Assembly (NCBI RefSeq): GCF_000403645.1
Contig: NC_021313.1
Coordinates: 1,321,014 to 1,385,013, forward strand
Source of the DNA: Salinarchaeum sp. Harcht-Bsk1
GTDB lineage: Archaea > Halobacteriota > Halobacteria > Halobacteriales > Salinarchaeaceae
Direction: 5' to 3'
DNA: 64,000 nt
A model generated the notes under the pieces. The model ran no database searches, was not told the DNA's origin, and saw nothing but the letters and a program-made list of their open reading frames with translations. Below, piece by piece: positions 18,034-27,499 of this stretch. Positions within the stretch are counted from its first letter, which is position 1. Each line of letters opens with the position of its first letter. Position numbers and translations under genes: made by a program.

Positions 18034-18108
18034 GGGTTGGTGGTCTAGCCCGGTTATGACAGCTCCTTCACACGGAGCGGGTCGGCGGTTCGAATCCGCC
18101 CCAACCCA
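18034..18108 (+). tRNA. tRNA-Val (anticodon CAC)
   Basis: A 75-nt gene with acceptor stem GGGTTGG/CCAACCC (18034-18040 with 18101-18107) and discriminator A at 18108. The anticodon stem is GCTCC/GGAGC with the 7-nt loop TTCACAC, giving anticodon CAC at 18069-18071 (valine, GTG codons). The T stem GGCGG/CCGCC encloses the TTCGAAT loop. CCA is not encoded. There is no intron. The last 14 bases are repeated at 53419-53432, marking the gene as an integration site. Confidence 0.95.
18095..18108 (+). repeat. attL: 14-bp core at the 3' end of tRNA-Val
   Basis: The 3' half of the T stem, the acceptor strand and the discriminator base of tRNA-Val (TCCGCCCCAACCCA) are identical to 53419-53432 in the same orientation. 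The flanking bases on both sides differ. This is the usual overlap left by tyrosine-recombinase integration into a tRNA gene, with the tRNA kept whole at one end. Confidence 0.75.
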
Positions 18109-18512
18109 TTCGAGGTCCGAACGGTGAGTAACCGATCGGGATCTTGCTCCTCAGGCCCTCTAGGCCGGGGAATTCCGGTTTCGGAGTCTTCGGAATACCG
18201 ACCGGAGCCGGTGTAACCCATTCACCCTGTGAGCGCGGCCCGACGCCGTCTGGGACTCGCCATATTGGAAATCGTGAATTGCAATAAAGGTACCGTCGGT
18301 TGATTGGTTGAATGGAATCTACGTGAATCCGTGTATAGGAACCGAGCCCCAATGTCCAGAAGACATATTATCAGATTGATTCAATAGTCGCGGCTGCATC
18401 TCGATATACAAAGTCACTCTTCGCGACTGGAGTCGAGACGGTCAACGAGGGACTAGCTGCCAGCAGGTACGCTTTTCAATACTGCGGGAAAATACATCAG
18501 TTATCACTAACC
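18109..18512. other. Left end of the island, no gene supported
   Basis: These 404 bp run from the tRNA to the mcrB start. The only long frame, on the minus strand, overlaps the tRNA and is the usual false ORF over a tRNA gene. The stretch is AT-richer from about 18270 onward and holds CTTTTCAATA about 35 nt before the mcrB start, a weak box A candidate. Confidence 0.45.
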
Positions 18513-19745
18513 ATGGATGAGGGCTATTCACTTGAGGACGTCCAGGAAAAACTCGAGATCCTCCATGAAGTCCCGAACCGGGTCGTTCAAGCAGTCGAAA
18601 ACGCGGCCAATCAAGAGGTTCTCGAGTTTCTCGTTCGTGACCAAAAGCTAGATATCCACCACGAGGGGGAGCGAGGGGTCGGTCCGATCCGACGGGCAGT
18701 ACTCGAGTCCGACAAAGCCACTCCCTCGCTGAAACGCGACGTGATCACCCGCGGAGACGATACTCCCCCTGAAGTACTGGTCCCGGACGACGTCCTGCGC
18801 AACGCGAAGACTGCGCTTCGAACTGGGAAGCCCGTGGTCCTATACGGCCCGACCGGGACCGGTAAGACCACGTTCGCCAAGCAACTCGCACTCAATCACT
18901 GCACCGGCTATTCTCTCCACACCGCGACCCCGTCATGGACGGCGAAGGACATCATCGGGGGCATCGGTCCCCAGCTCACGGGTTCTTCAGGCCGACGTTC
19001 ATTGAACTATCACACTGAACTCGGCGCAGTTTCGGACGGTGTCAAGCGCGCTCGTGATTTCGATATTTCCTATGCCGTCATCCTCGACGAGATCACCCGA
19101 GCAGACATCTCGCAAATCTTCGGTCCGCTCTATACTGCCATCGAAAACCGGAATCAGACGTTGATCGAGACTGATGATGGCGAACCGATCGAACTCGACG
19201 AGGACGTCTCCATCATCTGCACGATGAACATGTCGGACCGGACCGTCAACGAACTCGACAACGCAATCACTCGTCGGTTCGCGATGGTCGAACTCGACGA
19301 GTACGAGGACGACGACCGAGAGTCACTCTTCACGGGATGGATCGAGGAAGAGCTCGGAGACATCCCGCTTGTCGATTCTGGGGATTTGCTCGATCTGTTC
19401 GAGGCCGATTACCAGGGCATCAATCACGGGAGCGAGCAAGCGTCTCGGGGCAGAATCATGCGGTTCGGGCCGATGCACTACCGAGACGTGACGGTGTTCC
19501 TCCGCGAGGCGCTCCAAGACGAGGAGCTCTACATGGACGAACCCGAGGAAGCAGTCGGACAAGCCTTTCAGACGTTTATCGTTCCACGTCTGCTCAACTC
19601 CGCCGCATTCCCTCAGATCGAGCAGATCGAACAACACTACCGATACCTCGATAAGGAGTTCGACGACTTCGACCTCTCACCGGCCGTTGAGCTGGCGGGT
19701 CGAGAGCTCGAAGCCGAGCAGCGCCAGATGGGCTCGTACGAGTGA
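18513..19745 (+). CDS. mcrB: McrB-like AAA+ GTPase/ATPase of a modification-dependent restriction system
   Basis: A 410-residue AAA+ motor. Walker A GPTGTGKTT is near residue 112, Walker B AVILDEITRAD near 188, and the McrB-family signature MNMSDRTVNELDNAITRRF follows near residue 236. McrB forms rings that translocate DNA and activate McrC for cleavage at modified sites. The N-terminal 90 residues have no recognised modified-base reader domain; they are short and charged, so target choice may lie elsewhere. The stop overlaps the mcrC start by one base, fixing a two-gene operon. It is the first gene after the left attachment site. Confidence 0.87.
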   Translation: MDEGYSLEDVQEKLEILHEVPNRVVQAVENAANQEVLEFLVRDQKLDIHHEGERGVGPIRRAVLESDKATPSLKRDVITRGDDTPPEVLVPDDVLRNAKTALRTGKPVVLYGPTGTGKTTFAKQLALNHCTGYSLHTATPSWTAKDIIGGIGPQLTGSSGRRSLNYHTELGAVSDGVKRARDFDISYAVILDEITRADISQIFGPLYTAIENRNQTLIETDDGEPIELDEDVSIICTMNMSDRTVNELDNAITRRFAMVELDEYEDDDRESLFTGWIEEELGDIPLVDSGDLLDLFEADYQGINHGSEQASRGRIMRFGPMHYRDVTVFLREALQDEELYMDEPEEAVGQAFQTFIVPRLLNSAAFPQIEQIEQHYRYLDKEFDDFDLSPAVELAGRELEAEQRQMGSYE

Positions 19746-21520
19746 TGAGCGCCTCCGATCCGGACGTAACGTATCAGTACGAACCGGGCACGTTTAGCGT
19801 GCCTGAGCGTGGATCCGCGCGCATCGAGGGCTGTCCCCCGTCTATCGGCGAGCAACTTCGGCGGGCTTCCTTCGAACAGGAAGCTGCGAACGTCTTCGTC
19901 AAGTCCCAGGCTTCGCTCGACGATAGCGACGAGGAGTACCGCGTGGTGCGCGTACGGATCGACGGCCCCACTGCCCATATAGATGTCAGGGACAACGTCG
20001 GGATCATCAGCTTTACACCCAGATCGAAGCTTCGGATCGAACCCAAGATCGATTGGGACCACATCTTCGACATGCTTCTCGCGGTTCACGGCCGCAAACG
20101 CTCCGTCGAATATCACGGGATTCCGCTTTCGGACGTCCAATCGGAGGATGTGGACCTCGAAGACGTGTTCCTGATCCTGGCGATCAACTACCTCGACGCG
20201 CTCGAGGCAGTCCACCGTAACGGGTTCGTCCGAGAGTTAGTGACTCGGCGGGCCGATCTCGATCAACCGAGAGGCGTTATCGACATCGAGCAGTCACTCG
20301 TCAATCAAGCGGAAGGGCGAGCTCAGCAGAACTGTCTGTTGAAAGAAGTCGAGTACGATAATGCGGCCAACTCGCTTCTTTTGTACGCTGGCAAGCACCT
20401 ACTTCGCCTGTTCAGAGAGTATGAGGAGAAGTACTCGCAGGGCATGTACTACACCATCTTTTCGAAGGTACATCAGGAAGTCAGGAACCTCGAGAGCCTT
20501 GACGTAACGTGTGACCGTCGTCGCATCCCGGAGTACAGGAACTTCTCACTTCACGACCTCCCGAAACAGCGTCACTACTACGAGCAAGCAGTGGACGTGT
20601 CGAAAGCCATCACTGCGTCGTCTCTCGGCACTCCTTCGGTGGAAGGTGGCTGGGAGCTGACCGTCGATTACGTGCTCAACATGGAGTCGCTCTTCGAGCA
20701 GTACTCTCAAGTCGCGATCGAGGAGGAGCTGGAAGCAGTGAGAGAGTCCGATCGGTTGGGCCACACCAAGAACGTAAGTGCGGTACGGTCTCCGACGCTC
20801 AAACCTTTCGAGGACGAAGGGCAAATCTACCACCAGCCGGATCACGCCGTCGAGGAAGGAGAGGACACACTCGCGGTTCTCGACTCGAAATACTACAGCG
20901 AGGACAAGGACCCAGTGAAGAGCGGCGGATCTAGGTCCCGTTTGTTCAGTTACGCGTATCTCCTCGACACTCGGCACATGGGATTTCTGACGCCACTCAA
21001 CGAGTCGATGGTACGAACGGTCAAACAAACGGGGGCTGAGCTGCAGGTGATTTCACCCAGCGGATCCGGATTTTCGCTCGAAGCGTATCATAAGAGCGTA
21101 CGAGAGTACCTTCAGCACGTCCTCGAAGGGACCTATCCGACACTATCAGTATTTCGTGCTGTTGAAGACCACGCCCTGTGCCTCGAGCAGCACGACGCTG
21201 AGGATCTCGATCGCGTCGTCGAAGCCGGTGGACCGTTTGACTTCAGCAATGTCCCCGAATTCTCTCTTCGAGTCGTAAACGCAGCCGCAGATACGCTCTC
21301 TAATCGACACCGATCGCGTTCGGATCTCGAACAGCAAGGCAAATGGACCCGACGGCGGATCGAAACGCAATGCAATGCCAGGGAAGCCGAATCGACCACC
21401 TGTGTCCCGGTGTTCCGTCGTGAAGACGGGGAGGAGCACATCTACCTCTACTTCATCGAACGTGATGAAAACGACGTGCCAACAGCGGTGACGGTCGAAG
21501 GCGGATTCCGGCTCCTCTAG
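19745..21520 (+). CDS. mcrC: McrC-like PD-(D/E)XK nuclease subunit
   Basis: A 591-residue partner of McrB. The N-terminal third contains VGIISFTPRSKLRIEPKI, which is McrC-like (the family has a GxI.xxxxxxxxIxPKI strand pair). The nuclease site is in the middle: HQPDHAV followed by LAVLDSKYY (D near residue 380, then Lys two residues later), i.e. the P-D...D-x-K pattern. About 150 residues after the nuclease core are unusual in length and may add DNA or partner contacts. A GTG at 19742 is also in frame, but ATG at 19745 directly overlaps the mcrB stop. It converges with the 21517 gene, overlapping it by 4 bp. Confidence 0.85.
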   Translation: MSASDPDVTYQYEPGTFSVPERGSARIEGCPPSIGEQLRRASFEQEAANVFVKSQASLDDSDEEYRVVRVRIDGPTAHIDVRDNVGIISFTPRSKLRIEPKIDWDHIFDMLLAVHGRKRSVEYHGIPLSDVQSEDVDLEDVFLILAINYLDALEAVHRNGFVRELVTRRADLDQPRGVIDIEQSLVNQAEGRAQQNCLLKEVEYDNAANSLLLYAGKHLLRLFREYEEKYSQGMYYTIFSKVHQEVRNLESLDVTCDRRRIPEYRNFSLHDLPKQRHYYEQAVDVSKAITASSLGTPSVEGGWELTVDYVLNMESLFEQYSQVAIEEELEAVRESDRLGHTKNVSAVRSPTLKPFEDEGQIYHQPDHAVEEGEDTLAVLDSKYYSEDKDPVKSGGSRSRLFSYAYLLDTRHMGFLTPLNESMVRTVKQTGAELQVISPSGSGFSLEAYHKSVREYLQHVLEGTYPTLSVFRAVEDHALCLEQHDAEDLDRVVEAGGPFDFSNVPEFSLRVVNAAADTLSNRHRSRSDLEQQGKWTRRRIETQCNAREAESTTCVPVFRREDGEEHIYLYFIERDENDVPTAVTVEGGFRLL

Positions 21521-21909
21521 AAGGGCGCAGTCAACCAATCGCTGCTCTCCCGATCGATCTGGGGTCCGAAAATCCGACTCAGACGATACAGTTCGTCACC
21601 GACTTGCAGCTCGTAGTCTCTCTGCCTGCGTTGGAATGACCCCTCAACGGCGAACTGGATTGTCGGGAGGCTCGATCGGTTTTCGAGACTGTTCGCTCGC
21701 CGGTCCATACTCGAACGGAGGTCGCTTACGGCTTCATCTTCTCCGAATACGTCGCTCAGACCGACCACGCAGAGTTCATCGGGGAGATCATTCTCCTCGA
21801 GGCGTTCCTCGAACTCTTCGACGGGGACACGATGATCGAACAGATCGATCGCATCCTCGAGGACGATGTTGTACTTGCCGGGGAGTTTTCCTTTCTCGAC
21901 CATGGTCAT
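21517..21909 (-). CDS. Small protein co-translated with the DUF499 ATPase
   Basis: A 130-residue acidic protein (MTMVEKGKLPGKYNIVLEDAIDLFDH). The start overlaps the end of the large ATPase gene by 4 bp (ATGA type); MVEKG at 21903 is an alternative start. It shows alternating beta/alpha patterns (YNIVLEDAI, ELCVVGLSDVF) but no known motif. Position and overlap suggest a subunit or adaptor of the ATPase. I do not recognise the family. Confidence 0.65.
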   Translation of the reverse strand: MTMVEKGKLPGKYNIVLEDAIDLFDHRVPVEEFEERLEENDLPDELCVVGLSDVFGEDEAVSDLRSSMDRRANSLENRSSLPTIQFAVEGSFQRRQRDYELQVGDELYRLSRIFGPQIDRESSDWLTAPF

Positions 21910-24900
21910 TCGAAGTTGATCTCCACCGAGATATTCGACGCATCGGACGGCATCTCCTCGAAGAGTTCCCGGACCTTCGTAAAGTCCTCCCCCGACGCAA
22001 TCGTCAATTTGGTCATCGTCTCTTGGATCCTCGCGGTCCCCTGGAGCGGGCCTGGAATTCCTCGTTTGTCCATCAGAGTGAATCTGACTTCGCCGAAGGT
22101 CACCTCACCCGAATCTTCCTCCTGTCGCCACTTGCGTCGGAGTTCCGCCGGATCGTCCCCATCAAACTGGAAACGCCAGCCGCCACTCGGAATGCGGAAC
22201 TGATAGCCCTTCGACCACCGGGTCGGATCACCTGAGCCGTCGGTTCCGATCACGTACTCCGGATCCTCGCCTCGACCAAGGTTCCGGAGGAGGAACGTCT
22301 GGACAGCGTCATCCGACACCGTCGAATCGAACCGGTCGGCTACGCTACCGACAGTGAATTCTTCCCCGCCATCAAGGTCGTCGAGGTAGTCCAGAATCTC
22401 GTCGCCTACGTCGTCGGATACGTCCGGAACGAGGACGAGGTCAGTCGGATCCCGATCGCCCAGCGAATCGTAGTACCGCCTCTCGACGTCGATGACGTAA
22501 TCGTCGACGAGGAAATCGGTCACGGCCTCGCGGAACGCTTGCTCAGTCTGACTACCGGGGAGGTAGATGGTCCCGTCGGACCGGATCTCTTCGAGAATGC
22601 GGTACGTGTTCGCTCGACCCTGCTCTTCGAGCTGGGCTCGAATCCGATCTCGCACCTCGGCGACTCCGATCCGCTCTGCTTCAGAGATATCCCGGATCGT
22701 CGCGTCGGACTGGGCTTTGCTTACGATATCCGTTCCGCTGTAGAGGACGTACTGGTCGTCCTTGCCGACGCGGCCGACCGCCGTCATGACGGTGTCGTGG
22801 CCATCTCCCTCCAGCCAGATCTCGGTATCCTCGAGCAGCTCGAGTTCAAAGTTCCCTACGTCGATGGAGTCGGAACCACTGCCGAATCGCCTCCGGAGTT
22901 CCTGTTCGACGTCTTCGACAGTCCACTGCTCGACGTCGCGTTCGTGGAGAATCGTCGTATCCAACGAACTGCCTTTGAGTGACTCCGAGAAGCCGTTGGA
23001 CCCGTGCGTGACGACCGGCTTGTCCTCCAGAGTCTGAACCGTCGCCTCCAGGACGTCACTCGGACCGCCCGGAATCGGATAGGTCGGCTGACGGAGGAAC
23101 TGCTCGTAGATGTCCTCAATGCTCGCCTCGCCACGACGATCCAACAGGTCATCGACGATTTCCCAAACGTGCTGCTGGAGATCGATCCCTTCCGCTGCGA
23201 CGTTCTCCGTGAGATCTGCGGCGTTGAGGGGGTCTCCCTCAGAAACGAACACGTCGAGATCCATTTCTGCCGCCAGATCGAACTCGTTCAGCAGATCGTC
23301 CCCGTCAATGATCTCACCGTACGCGAGCTCGACACGATCCTGGAGTTCCCGTCGCTCGTCCTCGCGCTGGCGTTTGACTGACGACCGAATCTCGTCGTCG
23401 AGTGATTCGTCCTTGAGAACGCGCTCGGCACCCTCGATGTAGCGGGCCTTCTCGATGAAACCGGTCCCGGATTCGATCTCCTTGTCCCCACTCGGCTGGA
23501 CGAAAACGAGGGTATTGCGCCACTCCCGGCCGGGGCTCCTGTCGGCGTTCTTGATTACCTTCTCGACGTCGTCCCGAGTCCAGTCACTGGCGCTGACAAC
23601 GACCTTGACGTCCCGGTTGTCGGGGACGTCTTTGAGATCGCTTCCAGTGAATCCGACTGGATACGCGTTGTCACCGAAGACGGTCTGGACAGTCTGCGCA
23701 ATCTGTTCGAGTGCGAGCTGCTCGTCGACGTCACTGGCCTTGTTCTGGATGAGCGCGTTAGGGTTCTGGCGATCCCGGATCGCGTACTTCCCGTTCAGCT
23801 TGTGGAGATACCACGCCACGCCGTAGAGCTGCTCCAAATTGAGGACGATGTCGGAGACGAGGTCGTTCGTCTCGTAGGTCCCCATCACGATCTCGGCCTT
23901 GCTCGCTCCCTCTCCCTCGTCGGGCTTCAGGCTGTAGAGGAGAATCGTGTTGAGAATCCGTCTGCCGTAGGGAATCTCGTCGGGGTCGACCCGGTTTCTT
24001 ATGTCGTCCACGCAGACGCCTGGGCGGTCAATGTTGATCCGCGTCAGTTCGTCGTCGAACAGAACAGCGTCGATATCGCCGTGGGTGACGAGATCCGTCT
24101 CTTCGATGAGCTTCGCGGCATCGGGGTCGTCCGGGTCAGCCTCGGGATCGGCAGCAGTGGTCAGAATCTTCGAGAAGAGGTAGATCATCCCGCGAGTGTT
24201 CTGGTTCCCCTCGTCCGCGTAGTATCGCGTCTCCAAGGCCTGGAGGAGGACGGGGTGGAACGGATAGGAGTCGCGCATATCGTCCGCGAGGTCCGTCGGG
24301 AGTTCCGAGTCCGGAACGTGGTCGTTGCCAGCGTAAGCTTCTACGTACCCGTCGACGATGTCCGCGACGGCTGCTTCGTCGACCTCGTCGATGAGCCGGT
24401 GGCGAATGACCTCCTGCTTGCTCACCTTGCTGCTCATGTTGACCTCGGAGGCGTTCTCGCGGTCGAGGATCCGGTGAACGTCCGAGCCCTTGCGGAGAAC
24501 CGAGACGATCGCGAACACGCCGCTATCGTCGAGATCTGCGGTCTCGAGGAGGGCCTGCAGGAATCCACGGTTTCGCTTCTTACGGTCACCGCTCAGCGGC
24601 TCGAACCAGTCCTCAAGCTCGTCCATCAGGTACGCGACCGTCCGGCCATCGACGGCCTCCTGGATGACGTCCATCTCGGGATACGGTTCGAGATCGCTCT
24701 CGCTCGGTTCGTAGTCGAGAACGTCGAAGAAGGGCTCCCAGAGAAATTCGGGCTGGCTCTGTTGGAGGGAGACGGTGATGGCTTCGGACTCCTCGGAAGC
24801 CGGTAGCGCATCGCTGAATCCATCGATGTGCTGGTCGCCGAATGCTCCGGCTCCATCAGGATCGGCAAAGCAGTGGTACATCGCGACCATCTGGTGGGAC

Positions 24901-25166
24901 TTCCCGCTCCCGTACGGCCCGTAGAGAATGTGCGTTCCGTAGTTCGCGTCTCCGCGAAGGGTGTCTCGAAGATCGACGAAGCCCTCCCGGAGTCCCTGCG
25001 TCATGAGCGTCCGGTCGAAGAACGTCGTCGCGTCAGATTCGAACTCCTCGTCGTCCTCGACGTTGTAGAGTTTGACCTGCCCGTCGATCTCCCCCTCCTC
25101 GCGGAGTTCACGGCTGATGGTCACCGTGTCCGCGATCGTTCGTGACAGCGGTTCCGTGCTGGCCAT
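21906..25166 (-). CDS. DUF499 (COG1483) AAA+ ATPase of a methylase-linked defence system
   Basis: A 1086-residue ATPase. Walker A GPYGSGKSHQM lies near residue 82 and a Walker B-like VAYLMDELEDW near 172. It is followed by the long regulatory and C-terminal regions usual for the DUF499/PglY/BrxC group, and ends in a beta-rich domain (FTLMDKRGIPGPLQG...TKLTIASGEDF). Family members sit beside DUF1156 (COG1743) DNA methylases and SNF2 helicases in archaeal defence islands. Here the methylase is at 28389 and the helicase at 36449, with a GmrSD-like gene between. It resembles the two BrxC genes at 54.5-62.8 kb in size and P-loop (YGSGKSH), but I cannot measure identity. Its role would be energising recognition or exclusion, not nucleolysis; no nuclease motif is seen. 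Confidence 0.83.
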   Translation of the reverse strand: MASTEPLSRTIADTVTISRELREEGEIDGQVKLYNVEDDEEFESDATTFFDRTLMTQGLREGFVDLRDTLRGDANYGTHILYGPYGSGKSHQMVAMYHCFADPDGAGAFGDQHIDGFSDALPASEESEAITVSLQQSQPEFLWEPFFDVLDYEPSESDLEPYPEMDVIQEAVDGRTVAYLMDELEDWFEPLSGDRKKRNRGFLQALLETADLDDSGVFAIVSVLRKGSDVHRILDRENASEVNMSSKVSKQEVIRHRLIDEVDEAAVADIVDGYVEAYAGNDHVPDSELPTDLADDMRDSYPFHPVLLQALETRYYADEGNQNTRGMIYLFSKILTTAADPEADPDDPDAAKLIEETDLVTHGDIDAVLFDDELTRINIDRPGVCVDDIRNRVDPDEIPYGRRILNTILLYSLKPDEGEGASKAEIVMGTYETNDLVSDIVLNLEQLYGVAWYLHKLNGKYAIRDRQNPNALIQNKASDVDEQLALEQIAQTVQTVFGDNAYPVGFTGSDLKDVPDNRDVKVVVSASDWTRDDVEKVIKNADRSPGREWRNTLVFVQPSGDKEIESGTGFIEKARYIEGAERVLKDESLDDEIRSSVKRQREDERRELQDRVELAYGEIIDGDDLLNEFDLAAEMDLDVFVSEGDPLNAADLTENVAAEGIDLQQHVWEIVDDLLDRRGEASIEDIYEQFLRQPTYPIPGGPSDVLEATVQTLEDKPVVTHGSNGFSESLKGSSLDTTILHERDVEQWTVEDVEQELRRRFGSGSDSIDVGNFELELLEDTEIWLEGDGHDTVMTAVGRVGKDDQYVLYSGTDIVSKAQSDATIRDISEAERIGVAEVRDRIRAQLEEQGRANTYRILEEIRSDGTIYLPGSQTEQAFREAVTDFLVDDYVIDVERRYYDSLGDRDPTDLVLVPDVSDDVGDEILDYLDDLDGGEEFTVGSVADRFDSTVSDDAVQTFLLRNLGRGEDPEYVIGTDGSGDPTRWSKGYQFRIPSGGWRFQFDGDDPAELRRKWRQEEDSGEVTFGEVRFTLMDKRGIPGPLQGTARIQETMTKLTIASGEDFTKVRELFEEMPSDASNISVEINFE

Positions 25167-25248
25167 TGCGTATGCCGATGACGGTGGGTAACTCGCTTAA
25201 GTACTGTGGTAGATGAGACCGCTTCGAGAAATGTCCCAAGGCAGGGCT

Positions 25249-27366
25249 TCAGTCGGATACTGCTGCTCTTGCTTCGTCCGTCGCGTACCAAGTACGCTTC
25301 TCCCGATCCGCTAAGCCGACTCTCGCGAGCCTAGACAGGATCGACCCAACTTCGTTCCGTTCGTCGTTCGAATCGGGGTTCTCGAAAGACGAATCCGCCC
25401 TTTCGCAAGCCTTTCGATGGATGTACCGCCTGGCGCCTCCACTTGAGGCATCACACAGAGCGTGAAGAACGGTGTTTTCTCTACTGGAGAGTTCAGAGAT
25501 TGCATTTTCCGGCTCGTCAATGTCGCCGAAGCGAGTGCTCGGTGCATCCCAGAATTCCATGACGAACTGGATCAGAATCTCCTCTCGATCCTGGATGTTA
25601 TCGATAGACCAATCCTCGTAGTCGCGGATGTCCTTCTGCACCCAGAGAGTTGACTCCTCATACCCCTCAGTCCGCTTCGTCTCAAAGTCATCGTTGCCCC
25701 ACTCGGAGTTCCAAGATTTGCTTGCTAGTGTGAGGTTCCCAAGTCGGTGCTTGTATGCATTGTATCGCTGTTCGAGGTTGGGATAGGATCCTGTATCCTC
25801 AAAGGGGATCTCGTCGACCGTCTGAGGCCAGATGTGTTCCACAGTATACTCCTCGCCCATTGCCTCGTCGAGTGTGATTGATCCCTCTTCCTTCTCCTCA
25901 CGAGCTCGATACTCGTTGTAGAAGTAGAAGAGGTAGCGGAGATCCTGTGAGGATACACTCGTGTACAGATCAGACCGAGAAAGCGTTCGTGTGAACTGGT
26001 CGTCATCCTGGTAGTTATTCATCACGTCGACAATCCCATTGATCCAAGCTTCGGCATCACTCCCTTGTTCAGTGTCTCTCGCGAGGGTCTGAAGGGATGA
26101 CCGGCCTGTGTAAGTCGGATGATTGCCAATCGCGTAAACGCGGAAGATGTAGGTCTCAATAACATCTAAAAGGTCCTCCTGTTCCGCTTGGTCAAGATCG
26201 GGCCACGCCTTGAGCAAGATCGGATAAAATTTCGTCGCGTGCCGAAGTTTGTGGATTCGGTGGACGAGATTGGCAATATCGCCATCGCCCGTCTGGGAGA
26301 GTACGTCGGCGAGATTGTCGAAGCCCGCCTCGAGTCCTTCAGTGTACTCTCTGATGTATGCTAGACAGGCCTCCGGGTCCTCCTCTCGCAACGAGCGTAT
26401 GCGCGCCTTGAGGAGATCCAGAAACGTCGGGGTCTGGTGATCCTGTCGTTCGGTCCAATCGAAGAAGGTAATGAAGTGGTATCGTTGGATCGCGTCGTCA
26501 CTGATATCGTCGACGTAAGGGGAGTCGAGAATCTTCTGATGGTCGTCATACATCTCCCCGAAGGCTTGACGAATAGAGTCGATCGTCGCCTGGCCTTCCG
26601 ATTCGTCGTCAGCAGCTAAGTAGGCCATCCGCATCAGGAACGACTTCGTCTTGTCGAACGTCGAGAGGGCCCTGCCTCGGTCGTTGACGCTGTCGAAAAT
26701 GAGCGTTGCCTTCTCCGGATTACCCGCTTCGACAACGTAGACCATCAACTCGAGGTCGAGGATCGTCTCCCAAATCCGATTGAGTTGGTTGGCGACGTCG
26801 AGTGGTTCGAGATCGGGTCGATTACGAAGCTCGGCAATCTTCTCGTCGAAGAACGACTTTGCGTCTACGAGCTTCCGTTGTGACGGTCGTTCCGGGTCGC
26901 GCTGGTATCGGCCGTCGACAATACGTTCGAGAAACTCGCTGTCATCCTCGTCAAGGAGCTTCAAGAAGTAGACGTTATCCTCCTCGATGAACTGCTGACG
27001 CATATCCGCGACCTCTTCGAGGATCTGGTCCTCGTGCTCGGTCTCAGGTGCGATTTCTCGAAGCGCCTCAGTCATCGACTTGACCAGTAGTGTCAGGGAC
27101 GTCAATCGCTGCTGGCCGTCGATGAGCAAGTTCACATCCTTCTCGGTGTCACTCCCGTATCCGTCTCGATGTGCCGTCACCGTCCGCTGTGTCTCTTGAA
27201 TAATGACCGTCCCGAAGTAGTGTTGCTTCCCTTCCGGAAGCGTCGAGAGATCCGTCCAGAGATCATCCCATTCGGGCTCCGTCCAAGAGTAGTATCGCTG
27301 GTACTGGGGGACGTGGAATACGCCAGCAGTAGTTAATTCCTCAAGCGACTTCTTGCCAGATTCCAT
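25249..27366 (-). CDS. GmrSD-like DUF262/DUF1524 protein (type IV restriction)
   Basis: A 705-residue protein combining both halves of GmrSD. N-terminal DUF262 has VPQYQRYYSWTEPEWDDLW and the signature DGQQRLTSLTLL near residue 90, a ParB-like/NTP-using site. C-terminal DUF1524 has an HNH-type motif EHIWPQ near residue 495 followed by RLGNLTLASKSWNSEWGN. GmrSD-type enzymes cut glucosylated or otherwise modified phage DNA using NTP. The last 80 residues (SSGGARRYIHRKACERADSSF) resemble a winged helix. It lies 82 bp from the DUF499 gene on the same strand, so it may be part of the same transcript or an independent system. Confidence 0.83.
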   Translation of the reverse strand: MESGKKSLEELTTAGVFHVPQYQRYYSWTEPEWDDLWTDLSTLPEGKQHYFGTVIIQETQRTVTAHRDGYGSDTEKDVNLLIDGQQRLTSLTLLVKSMTEALREIAPETEHEDQILEEVADMRQQFIEEDNVYFLKLLDEDDSEFLERIVDGRYQRDPERPSQRKLVDAKSFFDEKIAELRNRPDLEPLDVANQLNRIWETILDLELMVYVVEAGNPEKATLIFDSVNDRGRALSTFDKTKSFLMRMAYLAADDESEGQATIDSIRQAFGEMYDDHQKILDSPYVDDISDDAIQRYHFITFFDWTERQDHQTPTFLDLLKARIRSLREEDPEACLAYIREYTEGLEAGFDNLADVLSQTGDGDIANLVHRIHKLRHATKFYPILLKAWPDLDQAEQEDLLDVIETYIFRVYAIGNHPTYTGRSSLQTLARDTEQGSDAEAWINGIVDVMNNYQDDDQFTRTLSRSDLYTSVSSQDLRYLFYFYNEYRAREEKEEGSITLDEAMGEEYTVEHIWPQTVDEIPFEDTGSYPNLEQRYNAYKHRLGNLTLASKSWNSEWGNDDFETKRTEGYEESTLWVQKDIRDYEDWSIDNIQDREEILIQFVMEFWDAPSTRFGDIDEPENAISELSSRENTVLHALCDASSGGARRYIHRKACERADSSFENPDSNDERNEVGSILSRLARVGLADREKRTWYATDEARAAVSD

Positions 27367-27499
27367 GGTCGACTGCTGTATCCGCCACCCCTAAAGATCC
27401 ACTGGCGACCAATGTCCGAATTCGACTGCTGTTCCCATTCAAATGACGACGAATACCCCAGAATTCCGAGTCCGTTTCAGGCGTCCATGCACCTCTGTT

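Noticed and set aside
18068-18352. 94-codon frame on the minus strand overlapping the tRNA
   Set aside because: It reads through the tRNA (GWGGFEPPTRSV-type ending), a common false ORF over haloarchaeal tRNA genes, and has no acidic bias.
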